A stretch of 51,407 nucleotides of DNA from Verrucomicrobiia bacterium (lineage in GTDB: Bacteria; Verrucomicrobiota; Verrucomicrobiia; Verrucomicrobiales; Akkermansiaceae). The notes beneath the pieces are model-generated. The model did not search any database. It was not told where the DNA came from and saw nothing but the letters and a program-made list of their open reading frames with translations. This document shows, piece by piece, positions 19,001 to 27,727 of the stretch (position 1 is its first letter; every line of letters begins with the position of its first letter). The stretch spans positions 1 through 51,407 of the forward strand of contig JAUIGV010000037.1 of assembly GCA_030432565.1 (NCBI GenBank), given 5' to 3'. The position numbers were made by a program, and so were the translations under genes.

Positions 19001-19285
19001 GGCAAGCGCTCCTGGGGGGGAGTCGTGGGGATCTCGAGTCGCGGCCCCTTGCTCGACGGAGGCACCGTCCAGGTTCCTTTGCAGGCCACCAATGACACGG
19101 ATGGCAGCTACATCATCGAGGGTCGTGGGGTTGAGCCGGACATCGTGGTGGAGAACGGCCCCCAAGCGGTGATCGAGGGCCGTGACCCGCAGCTGGAACG
19201 CGGCCTCAAGGAGGTTCTTCGAAAAATGAAGAAGAACCCCATGAAGCTGCCCGAGCGTCCTGCCGACCCCGTGAAGACCGAATAG
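16010..19285 (+). CDS. tricorn-like S41 serine protease with N-terminal beta-propellers
   Basis: I chose ATG 16010 because it begins a Sec signal (MNWKIYLASWAVAVMTAVGAKA); upstream codons in frame are not signal-like. The product is 1091 residues. Residues about 25-650 carry WD/PD40-type propeller repeats (FSPDGKWIAFTG, WSPDGAKIAFVSD, WSPDGERLAYSD). An acidic insert (EEGGEEDDDEAEKEG) lies near 560. The tricorn core begins near 700. A PDZ domain follows around 770-860 (VNEGDYVLAIDGEPL). The S41 catalytic part has RSNGGGNVSQW and NETSASDGD, with the nucleophile Ser in SASDGD. This is a large periplasmic oligomeric protease for peptides. Length matches the family and no key motif is missing. Confidence 0.93.
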   Translation: MNWKIYLASWAVAVMTAVGAKAETKLLRFPDISGDLVVFCHGGDLWKASTKGGQAVRLTAHPGQELFPKFSPDGKWIAFTGQYDGDEQVYLIPTAGGVPKQLTYYPAAGPLPPRWGYDHQVYGWTPDGKRVLFRSLRDADGLKTLTGLYTVGVDGGLPKMLPMPTAGAGDFSPDGRQLLYSPLFRDFRTWKRYEGGWAQDLYIFDLESNQATAIDNSVRTERDPMWIGDHLYYASDRGGRLNLYRYDRRSKTSEALTDHKEWDVRWPSSDQKSRIVFEIDGSLAIYDIQNNRETRLSISVPNDGLAMRPSRYPADKNIESYGLSPKGERALFVARGDIFTAPVEKGKTRNLTNSSNAHDKHARWSPDGAKIAFVSDLSGEEQLYLIDQNGRSEPEALTTEHKVMLGAPVWSPDGERLAYSDKDGKLFVLKVDSKEVAEIVDSPRGGINDYTWSTCSGHLAFTMKESNDFDRLYLWSVADRQLRPVTDPNFDVDSPTWDPEGNYLYYLSRREFAPQISSIEWNYAGSHDRQIYALALRKDVENPFAPESDEVSLKSGEEGGEEDDDEAEKEGAKKDPIVIDFDGLAQRSVRVPVKPGNIRNLAATRGELFYSTSGSGFYGRKSNEKPALHLFDLEQREAKPFVEGTGGWTLSADGKKVLVRSEGEFTRYDVKPEAPDKKTVSTSGLMVDRDPREEWMTIFNEVWRRYRDFFYVENMHGFDWEAIGNQYRPLVQHVAHRSDLNYVIGEMISELNVGHAYIEGGDFEIPKRPKVALPGARFELDAEANRFRIARIMRGHNEEAQYRSPLTEVGVDVNEGDYVLAIDGEPLTGNDNPYRLLQHKTGPVVLLVNDKPEEAGAREETYRPIATEEHLLYLNQVLMNMAKVDEMTDGRVGYLHIPDMGAPGIYEFIKWFYPQIRKEGLIVDVRSNGGGNVSQWIIERLDTKLLGTRFGYASDEPRTYPYTVFHGHKVCLMNETSASDGDIFPHRFRKAGLGPLIGKRSWGGVVGISSRGPLLDGGTVQVPLQATNDTDGSYIIEGRGVEPDIVVENGPQAVIEGRDPQLERGLKEVLRKMKKNPMKLPERPADPVKTE

Positions 19286-19336
19286 GAGGAGAGCGAAAAA
19301 TCATCTTTGGGAATAGGCACGGGGTAATTCGTAGAT

Positions 19337-19543
19337 TCACTCTCCTGTCCGTGCATTCAGGTCACGAAACGACCAAGGATCCCCTTTCCATTCTCCCGGG
19401 TCGTGCGCGAGCAAGGTCCAGACATATAGAGGGGACTGCGCCCCCCCGGTCCAATGTTGAGAGACAGGAAGTTTGACCGGGATGCTGTCATTTCGATCGC
19501 CGATTGGCGCACCGCTTTGGTAGAGACGGACCCGGTCTTTCCT
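19337..19543 (-). pseudogene. coherent reading frame continuing past the sulfatase stop
   Basis: Directly after the TAG that ends the double sulfatase, the same frame stays open for about 68 codons to TGA 19337. It reads as protein: RVRLYQSGAPIGDRNDS, then VKLPVSQHWTGG, then SPLYVWTLLAHDPGEW. No start codon or ribosome binding site precedes it. It may be the lost C-terminal extension of the sulfatase, a separate gene's fossil tail, or readthrough sequence. I could not name a family. Confidence 0.4.
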
Positions 19544-22465
19544 CTATCGGGACTTTAGGATTTCCCGAAACTCAATCAGCCTTTCCTCCACCTGCTCACG
19601 ATCCGCAAGGTTGTTTTTTTCCTCCGGATCATTCGTCAAATTGTAAAGCTCCTCGCCATCAGGCCACTTGCCGTAGCGCCACTTTTGATTCCGCAGGGCA
19701 TAGCCGAGATCTTTCCCCCGCTTCACAATACTGTAGGCATACTTCTTTTTCCCCAGACGCCCGGGATGATCGAGAAGCGGACGAAGTGACATTCCCTCGA
19801 GGTGATCCGGAGGATTCAGCCCTGTCAACTGTGCGAGGGTCGGATAAATATCGATTAACTCGACCATGGCCTCGGAACGTGTTCCCGGTTTGGTGAGTCC
19901 GGGAGCATGGATGATGAAGGGAACCCTGGCTCCGATATCGAATAGGGTGACCTTTCCCCAGAGGAAATGATCGCCAAGATGATACCCGTGATCGGAGGTG
20001 AAAATGACAATGGTGTTTTCCCACTCTCCGGACTTCTTGAGGGCATCGAAAACGATCTTGGTCTGGGCGTCGATAAAAGAAACACAGGCATGATAGGCCT
20101 GCATGTATTTCCGGCGCAGAACATCGTTTTCCTTGAATGCCTCAAAACCAAATTCCTTGAACCGGGTATTGATGGCCTTGCGGGGAATCCTGTCCCAAAG
20201 ATCTGCCTTCTCGGGCGTGTAAACGATCGATTCAAAAGGATAGAGATCGAAGTATTTTTGTGGAGCCAGAAAAGGGACGTGGGGTTTTTGAATTCCACAG
20301 GAGATGAAAAATGGCTTCTTCCCGTTGGGTTTCTCCGTCAACCAACGCGCCACCGTCCGGGCATTCTTGCCATCCTTGTGCTGCTCATCGGTTAGTCCGC
20401 TCGGACCGTATCCCGGCGGAGTCTGGGCATCGAGCTTTGATCCGGCCTGCTTCTCGAGGACCCGCCAGGCCTGGCGATTCCCGGCCAACTCCACCGAACC
20501 ATTCGTCGCTTCGAATTTCTTCCGGGCCTCCGCCACCACCGGGAGTTCGTCGTTGTCAAAGCGAAGGAATTCGTTCCAGGCGACTTCACCCTGCTCGTGG
20601 CGGGGAGAATGAAACACTTTCCCCACGCTCCCGGTCCAATAACCATTATCTTTAAAAAACTGCGGCATTGAAATCGTTCCGGGGCGGGTTTGGCGAATGT
20701 CCGACTTGTTATCCAAGACGCCGGTCGAAGCCGGATAAAGCCCGCTCAGAATCGAGGCCCTCGACGGACCACACACCGGATACTGGCAAAAAGCGCGGTT
20801 GAAGGTCATCGCTTCCGAAGCAAACTTCGCGAGTGCCGGGGTCTTGATATGATCGTATCCCGACGGCGAAACGTGGGTATTCAAATCATCGCAGACAATA
20901 AGCAGCACGTTCTTTTTATTCCCCTTTTTCTTTCCACCTTGCGCCTTCTTGCTTCGATCAACCTTCTCGCCCGCTCTGCGCCAACGGAAAGTTTCACCCT
21001 CGATGATCAGATCCTTTCCAATCGTCCTCTTGGGTGCCGCCGGAGCAAACACCTTCGGTGCTGACTTTCGGAGCAACTTTTTTGTTTCCTCGTACTTGGG
21101 CTCGCCTGCCAGGTTGTTCCACTCGTTGGGATCGGTCTTCAGATCGTAAAGCTCCTCCCCGTCTTCCCCATAGGTGATGTAACGCCAGTCACGGTTGATG
21201 ATGGCATACTCACCCGGATCCATGTAGGGCAGATAAACATCCCGATCTCTGGCGGATTCCGGATTCGCCAGGGTCTCCTTCAAGGAAACCCCTTCCAGTT
21301 TTTGAGGCGGAGCAGGCAGTCCACACACCTCGACCAAAGTCGGATACATGTCGATCAAGCTCGCCGTCACATCGGTGACCGCTCCCTTCTTCACACCGTG
21401 ACCCGCCCAGATGAAGGGGACATTTGAAGTCCGCTCCCAGAGGGTGTGCTTTCCCCAGTCATACTTTTCACCATGGTGATATCCGTGGTCACTCCAAAAT
21501 ACCACAATGGTGTTATCGGCGTATGGGCTCTTCTCCAGAGCATTGAGCACCCGGCCCATCATGGCATCCGCATAGCTCATGCAAGCGAGATACCCGTGAA
21601 TGGCATCCTTGACCGCCCCCTTGGCCTTGAGCTCCTTGTGAATTCGCGAACGAGCCATTTTTTGCTTCCTGATCCGCTCGGGAAGATCGGTAAGGTCATC
21701 CGCTTTGATTGGCGGCAAATCGATCTTGTCCCGGTCATACAAATCAAAATATTTCTGCGGGCAGTAATTCGGAAAATGCGGGGCATAAATGCCACACGCC
21801 AAAAAGAAGGGCTTCTCATGCTTTTTGCCCAACTGCTCCACCGCCCAATTCACCCGAATGGTGTCCGCCATTTCTTCCTCCTTCTCATTGGGCAATCCGG
21901 CCCACTCCAGAAACAACCCGCCCTTCACCTCTTTCCCTTTATTGAAAATGCTCGCCGGAAAAGGATCCGGGAACGGCGTCTCTTCGGTCCAGTTGTCCAA
22001 GGCCCAGCCCGCTTTGCGCTGCGATGGTTTCCGCAGAAAAAATTCATCCCATCCCCGCACATCGATACTGCCAGGCATGTGGTGGTAAAGCTTTCCGACC
22101 CCCAGGGTGGTGTATCCCGCTTTTGAAAAACTTAGCGGAAGTCCCTCGATCTCCGGATGGTCGGTGAAGTAATCGGTCGACCGGTAACACCCCGTCGTCG
22201 AAGCAAACTGGCCTGAAAAAATGGCCGCCCGTGCAGGAGCACAATAGACCCCCGGGGTGTGTGCGTTCGAGAAGTTCACTCCTCGCGCCGCCAGCTTATC
22301 GAGATTTGGTGTAACCGCCCGCGGAGTCGCGCCCAAAGAACCGATCCAATCGTTCATGTCATCGACCGCGAGGAAAAGGACATTGGGCCGTTTCGCGTAT
22401 GCGACATCCGCCGTCAGGCACCACAAGCAAAAGCCTGCTTTCAGAAGATTTAGAATCCGAATCAT
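19544..22465 (-). CDS. tandem double sulfatase (two formylglycine sulfatase domains in one protein)
   Basis: ATG 22465 gives a signal peptide ([24 protein letters not shown]) and 973 residues. Domain 1 covers about residues 25-490: LAVDDMND metal site, then CAPAR as the Cys-x-Pro-x-Arg formylglycine motif, [15 protein letters not shown], and the closing [16 protein letters not shown] lysine-rich linker ([13 protein letters not shown]) follows near 520. Domain 2 repeats the layout with [27 protein letters not shown] and [15 protein letters not shown]. Both look like iduronate-2-sulfatase-type S1 enzymes with intact catalytic motifs. The fusion should remove sulfate from a sulfated polysaccharide in the periplasm, perhaps at two positions or in sequence. 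Activity requires a formylglycine-generating enzyme encoded elsewhere. Confidence 0.93.
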   Translation of the reverse strand: MIRILNLLKAGFCLWCLTADVAYAKRPNVLFLAVDDMNDWIGSLGATPRAVTPNLDKLAARGVNFSNAHTPGVYCAPARAAIFSGQFASTTGCYRSTDYFTDHPEIEGLPLSFSKAGYTTLGVGKLYHHMPGSIDVRGWDEFFLRKPSQRKAGWALDNWTEETPFPDPFPASIFNKGKEVKGGLFLEWAGLPNEKEEEMADTIRVNWAVEQLGKKHEKPFFLACGIYAPHFPNYCPQKYFDLYDRDKIDLPPIKADDLTDLPERIRKQKMARSRIHKELKAKGAVKDAIHGYLACMSYADAMMGRVLNALEKSPYADNTIVVFWSDHGYHHGEKYDWGKHTLWERTSNVPFIWAGHGVKKGAVTDVTASLIDMYPTLVEVCGLPAPPQKLEGVSLKETLANPESARDRDVYLPYMDPGEYAIINRDWRYITYGEDGEELYDLKTDPNEWNNLAGEPKYEETKKLLRKSAPKVFAPAAPKRTIGKDLIIEGETFRWRRAGEKVDRSKKAQGGKKKGNKKNVLLIVCDDLNTHVSPSGYDHIKTPALAKFASEAMTFNRAFCQYPVCGPSRASILSGLYPASTGVLDNKSDIRQTRPGTISMPQFFKDNGYWTGSVGKVFHSPRHEQGEVAWNEFLRFDNDELPVVAEARKKFEATNGSVELAGNRQAWRVLEKQAGSKLDAQTPPGYGPSGLTDEQHKDGKNARTVARWLTEKPNGKKPFFISCGIQKPHVPFLAPQKYFDLYPFESIVYTPEKADLWDRIPRKAINTRFKEFGFEAFKENDVLRRKYMQAYHACVSFIDAQTKIVFDALKKSGEWENTIVIFTSDHGYHLGDHFLWGKVTLFDIGARVPFIIHAPGLTKPGTRSEAMVELIDIYPTLAQLTGLNPPDHLEGMSLRPLLDHPGRLGKKKYAYSIVKRGKDLGYALRNQKWRYGKWPDGEELYNLTNDPEEKNNLADREQVEERLIEFREILKSR

Positions 22466-22658
22466 CAAGGGGTTACTGTAGTGAACACTTTCGTCACCGG
22501 AATAACCAGCCTCCAATCCTGGGACGTCTTGCAGGGCGGTCAGGCTACGGCAACGACCAGCCACCGGTCTTGATCATTCCAGCCCCGCGCAAGGATCATC
22601 TCGATTCCGTCGCTCGGGGATGATTGACCACATGTTCCCGGAGCTCTAGCATGAAACA

Positions 22659-23732
22659 ATGAAAGCTCTCCTGGCGACCTGCACCTTTCACTTTTTACTG
22701 GGAATCAAAGGAACAGCGAACGAACGGTATTGCTTTCTCGTGGTAGGTGATCCGCAATACCTGGCGGAGAAATCGGACTCACCGAAGCAGCTCGATCCAT
22801 ACTCGGAACAAGCCAACGCCGGCGCGCTAAAGCTATTGAAATCATTCCCGGGAAAGATGATCCCGCAAAAGCATGGCGGAGGAACGGTGAGCGGAAACAT
22901 CCTCGGGCTCATCAACACTGGTGATCTAATCGACAGCGCGGACAAGCATGGCGGTCACTATCCGGCGATGCAAAAATTCGAATGGGAACGCTACCAAGCA
23001 GACTACGGACTGACCGGAAAAGATGGGAGGATTCCTTTCCCGGTCTATGAAGTCCATGGAAATCACGATGGTCCGCAGGGCGACAGCTTTATCGTTGAAG
23101 ACATCATCACTCGGAATTTAAAGCGTCCCGGAGTCGTCAATCGTTCTCCCAATGGACTGCATTATTCGTGGGACTGGGGACCTTTGCATTGCATTAATCT
23201 GGGGATATTCGCTGGCGAGGGTGAGGAACGCCGGAAAGATCATCATTACGCTCCCCGGGCCAGCCTGGAATTTTTACGTTCTGACTTAAAAGAGCAGGTT
23301 GGTGGAGGCAGGAGGCCGATCATAATCTCGTTTCACTTGCATCCCAACTGCCCGGAATACGATTGGCCGCAGGAGGACCTGGCCGCGTTTTGGGAGGTGA
23401 TCAAGCGATACAATGTCATCGCACTATTCCACGGTCACACCCACGGTTCCCCGCCAAGCCGTATCATGTGGGACGGTGAAAAATTTGGTGACCCGCTTCC
23501 CGAAGGGATCGATGTGTTCAATCCCGACGATATCGGAGCCTCAAAAACCGATCAGAAGGATCCGGCGAAAGGGGTCGGACTCCTGCATGGTTTTCTTTAC
23601 GTCGAACTCATCAACAACAAAGGCACCCAGAACGATCAGCTCGTAGTCCGTAGCTACGCCTCACGTGACAATTGGGTGAGTCATGATTGGCACACGACCT
23701 GGAGCAGGTCGGTTGAAGTTCCCGACCAATGA
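22659..23732 (+). CDS. secreted calcineurin-like metallophosphoesterase
   Basis: The 357-residue protein begins with a short, probable signal (MKALLATCTFHFLLGIKGTANE). The metallophosphoesterase blocks appear in order: VVGDPQ (GDxH variant), NTGDLID (GDxxD), VHGNHDG (GNHD/E), SFHLHPNC and FHGHTHG (GHxH). Together these bind two metal ions and cleave phosphoesters. The first block has Gln where His is usual, a substitution also found in secreted family members. It is divergent from the double sulfatase with about 190 bases between starts. Its substrate is unknown; a role in polysaccharide or phosphate scavenging would fit the neighbourhood but is inference. Confidence 0.85.
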   Translation: MKALLATCTFHFLLGIKGTANERYCFLVVGDPQYLAEKSDSPKQLDPYSEQANAGALKLLKSFPGKMIPQKHGGGTVSGNILGLINTGDLIDSADKHGGHYPAMQKFEWERYQADYGLTGKDGRIPFPVYEVHGNHDGPQGDSFIVEDIITRNLKRPGVVNRSPNGLHYSWDWGPLHCINLGIFAGEGEERRKDHHYAPRASLEFLRSDLKEQVGGGRRPIIISFHLHPNCPEYDWPQEDLAAFWEVIKRYNVIALFHGHTHGSPPSRIMWDGEKFGDPLPEGIDVFNPDDIGASKTDQKDPAKGVGLLHGFLYVELINNKGTQNDQLVVRSYASRDNWVSHDWHTTWSRSVEVPDQ

Positions 23733-23750
23733 CCCGTCGGGTGGATCCAT

Positions 23751-24545
23751 TCATTGATCATCTGCGCAATCTTCCCGGGTCACGGGTGCCGCATGAAAGC
23801 GGGTGGAGATTCCCTTGCCTGCGATAATGTCCGCCAGCCTCTCGGGATGACGGCCATGGGCAATGTGGGTTTCGATACCGGCATCGACGGCATATTTAAC
23901 CGCCGAAAGTTTAGAGGCCATCCCCCCCATCGAAAAACGCCCCTTGTCATCGCGGACGTGGCGGAAGGCCTCATCGATATCAGCGACCTCGGGAATCAAC
24001 TCCTTGCTAACAGGGTCCAACAGACCGTCCACACTGGTCAGCAAGACAATCTTTGAAGCCCCCACCATCTTGGCAACCATGACCGACAACATGTCGTTGT
24101 CGCCAAAGGTCAACTCCTTGATCGCCACGGAATCGTTCTCGTTGATAATGGGCAACACCCTCGGCTCCTCCAGGATACGCTCCAATTTGCTGGACACATA
24201 ACCTGCCTTCTCCGGGGTGGCCAAATCCGTTGCGGTCAAAAGAACCTGCGCCACCGTAATGTCGAAATTACTGAAAAGTGCGCCGTAGGTTTCCATCAAA
24301 CGGGCCTGTCCCACTCCCGCACAGGCCTGGCGCGTGACAATGTCCTCCGGGTACTTTGTCAGCCCGAAAGCCGAAACACCGGAACCCACTGAACCCGACG
24401 AGACAAACAAACAACGCTTTCCGGAATTTATCAAACCGGCAATTGCAGCCACCAAGTGCACAAGAGACGCACGATCCAACGAACCGTCAGCTGTATTGGT
24501 CAGAACGCCAGTGCCCGCTTTGACTACGGTGAGGTCCGAATCCAT
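23751..24545 (-). CDS. proB: glutamate 5-kinase without PUA domain
   Basis: The chosen ATG at 24545 gives 264 residues; an in-frame TTG 39 bases upstream is less likely. This amino-acid kinase phosphorylates L-glutamate to start proline synthesis. It shows VVKAGTGVLT at the N-terminus, FVSSGSVGSGV, RQACAGVGQARLM, LPIINENDSVA, TFGDNDMLSVMVA and GRFSMGGMASKLSA, all hallmark motifs for ATP and glutamate binding. It stops after the kinase domain and lacks the C-terminal PUA domain of the E. coli enzyme, as in many bacteria and plants. No proA lies nearby. It converges with the metallophosphoesterase gene. Confidence 0.95.
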   Translation of the reverse strand: MDSDLTVVKAGTGVLTNTADGSLDRASLVHLVAAIAGLINSGKRCLFVSSGSVGSGVSAFGLTKYPEDIVTRQACAGVGQARLMETYGALFSNFDITVAQVLLTATDLATPEKAGYVSSKLERILEEPRVLPIINENDSVAIKELTFGDNDMLSVMVAKMVGASKIVLLTSVDGLLDPVSKELIPEVADIDEAFRHVRDDKGRFSMGGMASKLSAVKYAVDAGIETHIAHGRHPERLADIIAGKGISTRFHAAPVTREDCADDQ

Positions 24546-24834
24546 GGTCTTGGGCTGCTCGATGTGGGATGGGTCAGGAATCAAAAAATTTGAGTGTTTT
24601 GGTTGATAATTGGAAACAGGGATATTGCGCGGAGGCGTCCGCCATAACGTGATTCACAGAACCATGCCAGCCTAATACCAAGGAATGGTGGCTTCCCGCC
24701 TCCGGCCTTTCAAAAGCAAGCTCCCAACGGCCCTCGAACACATCGACAAGAAGGGCACCCAAAGCGATCATCTCCCCGTTCCGAACTCCGCCCCAAGTGA
24801 CACTTGGGCGTCATCCGGGATTTGGGAAAGTCTC
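24546..24834. other. intergenic with palindrome and possible gene fragment
   Basis: The 289 bases hold no intact gene. The minus strand has a 65-codon frame (24574-24771) with LGWHGSVNHVMADASAQ. This faintly resembles the HxxxADG end of pseudopilin-like DUF1559 proteins, but has no start signal or partner. GGAGGCGTCCGCC and GGCTTCCCGCCTCCGG are GC-rich, repeat-like stretches. A 17-bp palindrome lies at 24792-24808. Confidence 0.35.
24792..24808. repeat. perfect 17-bp palindrome
   Basis: CCCAAGTG-A-CACTTGGG is a perfect 8-bp inverted repeat with one central base. It lies 27 bases past the stop of the PQQ propeller gene on its minus strand. There is no T run, so it is not a standard terminator. 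It may be a REP-like element or a protein site. Confidence 0.4.
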
Positions 24835-26094
24835 TCACTTCCCAATACAATAGACCGTCGAAAACGAGCGCGCGAAGATCTGGCCTTTAATTGGAGCCAA
24901 AGTGGCACGGAACATTTCCGAGACCTCGGCACCCAATGAATTGTTGGCGACGATCTCCAGATTCTTGCCGGGCTTGATCACGAGAACGCCGCCTCCATAG
25001 ACATTCTGGAGAAGGACATGTCCTTTCAAAACCAAGGGGGCCGACGCAAACTCCCCTTTCACACCGAGCTTTTCCTCCCAGTAAATCTTCCCGGTCTTGG
25101 CGTCATAACAAGTGGCCTTGCCCGACATCGAAACGACGAGCAGGTAACCATCAACCACTGCAGGCGAGGGCAAATCGCGGCCACCACGGCGCTTGGTATG
25201 CCAGACCATGTGTGACCCGGTGACGTCGCCTTTACCGCCCGGTTTGACAGCGTAGGTGTCGCCCGGCTTACCGCTCACGACGTGGAGAAGCCCGTTTGCA
25301 AAATCCGGAACGGGCGATCCTCGTCCGTTGAAGGCCTTGCAGAACCATAACTCTTTTCCCGTCCTGGGATCGTATCCGCGCACACCCAGCTCACCATTTA
25401 AAATTAGCTCCTGACTCTCACCATCTCCGATGACAATCGGCGTGCTCCAACCACCGCGCGGCTTTGCTGCGCGCTCGGTTTTCCAGACTTGCTCCCCTGT
25501 TTTAAGATCGAAAGCAACGAGGTAAGAAGCGCCCTCGGCATCACAATTCTGAATGACAAGGTCACCATGAATGATGGGAGAAGCCGCCACGCCCCAAGGA
25601 CCGGGAAAGGCCCCAAGCTCTTGTGACCATTGCTTTTCCCCATCGAGATCAAAGCAATGCAGCCCACCCGGGCCGAAAAAAGCCACCACCCGCTTGCCAT
25701 CGGTGGCGCAAGTGGGAGTGGCATAGCTGTTCATCTTGTGCGGGTTTTCCGGAGCAGCACAGGTGATCGTTTTCTCCCAAAGAATTTTGCCGTTCTTCCG
25801 ATCCAGACAGAAGACGTAGCGTTCCTTGCCGTCTTCCGAAGCACTGGTGAGAAAGAGCCGATCACCCCAGTTCACGGGAGACGATTGCCCCTGCCCTTTG
25901 AGCGTTTTTTTCCAGATTACCGAGTCCATGTTCCACTTGATGGGCACATCCCCGGCGGTCGAATGTCCGCGCCCGGTGGGACCGCGGAACTGCGCCCAGT
26001 TGTCTTCCGCCTGCAGACCGGGAAGCCCCAGTAGCACCGTGAAGGTGGCGAGGATAAAACGAACGAAACAGACGCGATTGGAAATACTCTTCAT
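24835..26094 (-). CDS. secreted PQQ-like beta-propeller protein
   Basis: I chose ATG 26094, which starts a signal peptide (FVRFILATFTVLLGLPGLQA); the longer frame would bury it. The mature protein, about 390 residues, opens with the NWAQFRGPTGRGHS phrase typical of planctomycete and verrucomicrobial PQQ-repeat proteins. It contains repeated blades ending in LDRKNGKILWEKTI, FDLKTGEQVWKTE, YDPRTGKELWFC and YDAKTGKIYWEEKL. The fold is BamB/PQQ-dehydrogenase-like, but I see no dehydrogenase catalytic set, so the protein may act as a scaffold or binder in the periplasm rather than as an enzyme. The GH-like gene upstream on the same strand is 132 bases away. Confidence 0.87.
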   Translation of the reverse strand: MKSISNRVCFVRFILATFTVLLGLPGLQAEDNWAQFRGPTGRGHSTAGDVPIKWNMDSVIWKKTLKGQGQSSPVNWGDRLFLTSASEDGKERYVFCLDRKNGKILWEKTITCAAPENPHKMNSYATPTCATDGKRVVAFFGPGGLHCFDLDGEKQWSQELGAFPGPWGVAASPIIHGDLVIQNCDAEGASYLVAFDLKTGEQVWKTERAAKPRGGWSTPIVIGDGESQELILNGELGVRGYDPRTGKELWFCKAFNGRGSPVPDFANGLLHVVSGKPGDTYAVKPGGKGDVTGSHMVWHTKRRGGRDLPSPAVVDGYLLVVSMSGKATCYDAKTGKIYWEEKLGVKGEFASAPLVLKGHVLLQNVYGGGVLVIKPGKNLEIVANNSLGAEVSEMFRATLAPIKGQIFARSFSTVYCIGK

Positions 26095-26226
26095 GGATTC
26101 GGATTCATCAGGATACGGACAATTCCTTCCTTGTATGTCAGGAATAAAGGCAATTCGTTTCATCAATCACCGAATCCGGAAGGGCGAGGTGCCGGAGAAA
26201 ACGAACGTGAGGAACAGCCCCTTACT

Positions 26227-27522
26227 TCACTTCGCCGGCACTTCTCCACGCAAAAGTTTGCCGCCCTGCCCCGAGAGCTTCAGATAGTGGTCGGGCGGAA
26301 GTCCCTCGTTATCCAGAAACTGGAACCCTTCCCCAACCGGTGGATCATTACTCACCTTAAAAATCGCAGTTGCTTCATCGACCTCGTCAAACATTGCGAG
26401 GTAAGCCGTCTCGATGCCCGCGGCTCTCACGCCCACGAATTGATCCCAGTAAAAACTCCCGCCGCGGCGGGGGATCACATCCAGCTTCTCACCTTTCATA
26501 TTGTGCCAACTGAAACCGGGATAAATCACCGGCAGATAGTCGAGCCCGTTCTTCTCACACCACTTCCGGTCTTCCACCAAATTGGCAACGTGCTTCCCGC
26601 TCTTGAAATCCACCCGGTGATAGCGTCCCACCGACCAGGGACTAACGATATCAGCCAATTTCAAAACCTCATGAAGTTGCTGGTTATCGATCGCATCACG
26701 CTCCAACTCACGAAACCCAAAAGGAACCCCGAGCATCACGCTCATGCCTCCCCATTCCGGATTGTGTTTTAAGAGCCGAATGAATTTCCCGGCGTCTTCG
26801 AGCGAGTAACCACGGTCGTCGTTGAAACCCACTCCCCAAATCGCAACCAGCGGCTTGCCCTTGTATTGCAGGTAAGCCTGGTCATTTGGATCCGTTCCCA
26901 ACTTCATTCGACTTCGGAGATTCTTCCAATCACGATTGAGCCTCTCAAAATCCTCCGACTTCAACCCGGAAAGATCATACATAAGCGCATAGGCCCGTCC
27001 GTTTGCATTGGCGGCTTCACGACAGTTCAACAACTTTTGGTTGTCGGCCTTTAGATGATGATACGAGCGATAATTCTTCGCGCCGACGACCCCAAACCTC
27101 TGCACGAAGGCTCCGTCGATCCCGTAATCCTTCATCCATCGAAAATGTCGGTTAACCGTCTTGGGATTCACTGAGCTGAACACCTCCGCGGTCTTTCCAT
27201 TCTTGTGGCGAAACACCGTTTCAAACTTCTCATCATCGTCGTATTCCGACATATCCGGCCAGAGATCGATCGTCAGATGCTTGGGCCCGAGCTTCTGTCC
27301 TCTGCCATAGTGATGAAACCCCATCCCGGCACCATCCCCTTCCGCCCGAAACCAGCCTTGATAGCCGGTCATGATTCTCCCTTTCAGGCCTGATGGATTC
27401 ACGCGCCTGGAAGACGGCTCCGGCGACGGCTTAAGGATCGAGTATGCTTCGTCCAGTGAAACACCAAAAACCGGGAAGCCCGCCGCGCTGGCGGCTAAAA
27501 CCAAAAACAGGTAACGCGTCAT
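26227..27522 (-). CDS. secreted glycoside hydrolase, GH99/GH71-like
   Basis: The 431-residue protein has a signal peptide (MTRYLFLVLAASAAGFPVFG). The body begins with RIMTGYQGWFRAEGDG, the entry motif of the GH71/GH99-like family, and continues with DGAFVQRFG, VAIWGVGFND and VIYPGFSWHNMKG. The late IETAYLAMFDEVDEATAIFK holds the acidic residues expected at the active site. These enzymes are barrel-fold glycosidases acting on alpha-mannans or related polysaccharides. Annotations in this phylum often read xylosidase/arabinosidase without proof. It sits with sulfatases, a propeller protein and a phosphoesterase, consistent with breakdown of a complex glycan. The substrate is inferred only. Confidence 0.82.
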   Translation of the reverse strand: MTRYLFLVLAASAAGFPVFGVSLDEAYSILKPSPEPSSRRVNPSGLKGRIMTGYQGWFRAEGDGAGMGFHHYGRGQKLGPKHLTIDLWPDMSEYDDDEKFETVFRHKNGKTAEVFSSVNPKTVNRHFRWMKDYGIDGAFVQRFGVVGAKNYRSYHHLKADNQKLLNCREAANANGRAYALMYDLSGLKSEDFERLNRDWKNLRSRMKLGTDPNDQAYLQYKGKPLVAIWGVGFNDDRGYSLEDAGKFIRLLKHNPEWGGMSVMLGVPFGFRELERDAIDNQQLHEVLKLADIVSPWSVGRYHRVDFKSGKHVANLVEDRKWCEKNGLDYLPVIYPGFSWHNMKGEKLDVIPRRGGSFYWDQFVGVRAAGIETAYLAMFDEVDEATAIFKVSNDPPVGEGFQFLDNEGLPPDHYLKLSGQGGKLLRGEVPAK

Positions 27523-27727
27523 GAAAGAAAAACTACGGGAAAAGCAGCCTCAGATCGACCATCAAAAACGTCCCCACAATCAGGACCAAGATGAACATAC
27601 TTCCCCGTTTGATCCTTCGGCCGCACCCCGCTATCGTTTTATACCCAATGTACCTGCCCCCGGTCAGGGCAGCGGAAAACAGAGTTCGCTTGTAAGAATC
27701 ACCTCTTCATTCAAGTTCAAGGCGAAC

